Source: JBBRLA01 sp038231615 (lineage in GTDB: Bacteria; Myxococcota_A; Polyangia; Palsa-1104; JAEUJZ01). From it: 5,930 nucleotides of DNA. The position numbers and the translations under genes were made by a program. Where the stretch lies: NCBI GenBank assembly GCA_038231615.1, contig JBBRLA010000555.1:1-5930 (forward strand), written 5' to 3'. The stretch's first letter is position 1. Each line of letters begins with the position of its first letter. Positions 4,747-5,930 of the stretch are shown here, piece by piece. The notes beneath the pieces were generated by a model that was not told the DNA's origin, made no database searches, and was given only the letters and a program-made list of their open reading frames with translations.

Positions 4747-5892
4747 CTACCCCGGGGTCTGGGCCTTGGCGGCTGGCTTGGGCTCTGGCTCGCCCTTCGA
4801 TTTCCGGTAGTTCGCCTGCTCCGTCTCGCCCCACTTGGCCGCGGTCTCCATCTTCGTATGGTGCCGCTGGTTCAGGATCTTCAGCGTGGTCCGCAAGAGG
4901 GGGTCCAGGTCCTTGCTCGCCCGCTCGAACCGGATAAACGCCTCCATCGCCACCTGGCACAGCGTTCCGCTTTTCAACTGATCCTCCTCGTCTAGCTGAA
5001 CGTCCAGGATCTCTTGCAGCAACATCAGGCGCTCCGCGTTCTCGCGAATGCCGTCCAGCGTGGTCATCAAATCTTCCGGCTCGTCGGGCAGGACCACGAT
5101 GCCGCCACCGACCATCCGTCCCCGCTCGGTCAGCTCTTCCGACAGCTTCAGCAGCCGCTTCCGCTCCTGCTCGTTCTCCGTCACGCCCTTCTGGTACAGT
5201 TCCACCGCTTCCTTCGCCTCGGCCTCGCGCGGCGCCAGCGTCTCTTCCCGCGCTTGCACCTCGCGCAGGCGGGCGGCAAGCTCGGCCTCTCGCGGCACCA
5301 GCGAGGCTTGCTGCTTGGCCAACGCGGCCTGCTCGGCGAGCAGGACCGGCTTCTGTGCCAAAAGGTCGGCCTTCAGCCCCCGTGCTTCCGCCAGTTCGAC
5401 CTGCGCCTGCGCTCGTTCGCCGATCGCCGTCTGACGGTCTACGGCAGATCGGGCAGCCAGCGCCTCGATCGCCCGCCGCTCGGCCTGGGCTTCCACCAGC
5501 ACCCGCGCCGCGGATTCCTTCTCGCCATGGGCCGCTGCCGTCTCGGCCTGCGCTGCGTCCCGCAACCCCAGTGCCTCCCGCAGCCGCTGCTCCGACAGGC
5601 CGACCAGACCCTCCCCTTCGTTGCCGGTCTGCCAAATCGCCTCCCGCAGCTCCCGCGCTGCCGCTTCCTTTTGTGTCACCTGGGTCTCGCGATCGGCCAG
5701 CTCCTGCTTCTCTTTCTCTAGAAAATTCTTTTGCTTTTCCAGGGCCTGCTCCCGGCTGTTCAGCAGTTCCTCCTTGTCCTCCAGCGCCACCCCCTGCGCA
5801 GCCATCTGCATCGCCAGGCTGTGCGTGAAGGCCTCTGGCCCCAGATCCAGATCGGCGATCCCGTCCGCGTCGTCGTCCGCCCCTTCGTTCAT
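4747..5892 (-). CDS. Long coiled-coil protein of unknown function (start uncertain)
   Basis: From the ATG at 5890-5892 this is a 381-residue protein of no family I recognise. Residues 1-20 are acidic (MNEGADDDADGIADLDLG). Residues 36-257 are a nearly continuous charged, Ala/Glu/Gln/Arg-rich helix that should form a coiled coil, with breaks at 87-98 (Gly-rich), 182, 200 and 221. The segment L-x-PREAE occurs twice (198-204 and 219-225), a trace of internal repetition. Residues 260-360 (GGGIVVLPDEPEDLM... to LLRTTLKILNQRHHTKM) look like a small mixed or helical domain, and the tail (KGEPEPKPAAKAQTPG) is basic, Pro/Lys-rich and disordered. There is no signal peptide or membrane segment, so it is probably cytoplasmic. 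The frame stays open upstream to the window edge through Gly/Ala codons, so the real start may lie beyond 5930. Function could be scaffolding or DNA/chromosome-associated; this is a guess. Confidence 0.72.
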   Translation of the reverse strand: MNEGADDDADGIADLDLGPEAFTHSLAMQMAAQGVALEDKEELLNSREQALEKQKNFLEKEKQELADRETQVTQKEAAARELREAIWQTGNEGEGLVGLSEQRLREALGLRDAAQAETAAAHGEKESAARVLVEAQAERRAIEALAARSAVDRQTAIGERAQAQVELAEARGLKADLLAQKPVLLAEQAALAKQQASLVPREAELAARLREVQAREETLAPREAEAKEAVELYQKGVTENEQERKRLLKLSEELTERGRMVGGGIVVLPDEPEDLMTTLDGIRENAERLMLLQEILDVQLDEEDQLKSGTLCQVAMEAFIRFERASKDLDPLLRTTLKILNQRHHTKMETAAKWGETEQANYRKSKGEPEPKPAAKAQTPG

Positions 5893-5930
5893 CCCTGCGC
5901 CACCGCCCGCCCCTGCCCCCGTTCCCGCCC

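Noticed and set aside
4631..5635. A 334-codon minus-strand frame overlapping the coiled-coil gene
   Set aside because: Its Gly/Arg/Ala-rich composition is that of an out-of-frame reading of GC-rich coding DNA. The coiled-coil frame has proper heptad-like composition.

Overview
The window is GC-rich, densely coding bacterial DNA in which nearly every gene lacks a clear Shine-Dalgarno sequence. The gene content (PIN-domain toxin-antitoxin pairs, a HAD phosphatase, a small methyltransferase, an AAA ATPase fused to a nuclease-like domain, a long coiled-coil protein) and the repeat-rich intergenic region suit a large free-living bacterial genome. A Chloroflexota, Planctomycetota or deltaproteobacterial type would fit. 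No marker gene in the window decides this, so the assignment is only an impression.

Layout. At 1-198 lies the broken end of one toxin-antitoxin pair: the last codons of an upstream frame, then the first 39 codons of a PIN-domain (VapC-type) toxin that stops early. At 203-888 follows an intact two-gene pair with an ATGA overlap: a 79-residue putative antitoxin and a 149-residue PIN-domain toxin. A convergent gap (889-1064) separates it from a minus-strand HAD-IIB (Cof-type) phosphatase (1065-1859). Divergent from the phosphatase is a class I SAM-dependent methyltransferase (1921-2547). A recognisable promoter is placed so that its transcript would begin at or one base before the ATG, so the mRNA is probably leaderless. 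Convergent with the methyltransferase is a 521-residue protein on the minus strand (2638-4203), with an N-terminal AAA-like ATPase and a C-terminal PD-(D/E)XK-like domain. The usual first catalytic Asp of that domain appears to be His.

Upstream of the ATPase gene, 4204-4746 holds no convincing gene but much structure: a G-rich 21-bp tandem repeat, three dyads built on CCAACGTTGG, a 17-bp direct repeat that forms small hairpins, and A/T-tract terminator-like sequences. From 4747 to at least 5892 on the minus strand runs an unrecognised, strongly coiled-coil protein whose frame stays open to the window edge.

How the genes relate. The only clear operon is the toxin-antitoxin pair. The phosphatase and methyltransferase are divergent neighbours with no visible functional link. 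The coiled-coil and ATPase-nuclease genes run in the same direction but are separated by 543 bp with likely terminators, so they are probably independent units. I see no complete known defence system. The most unusual items are the nested toxin-antitoxin remnants, the altered nuclease motif and the repeat-dense region upstream of the ATPase.
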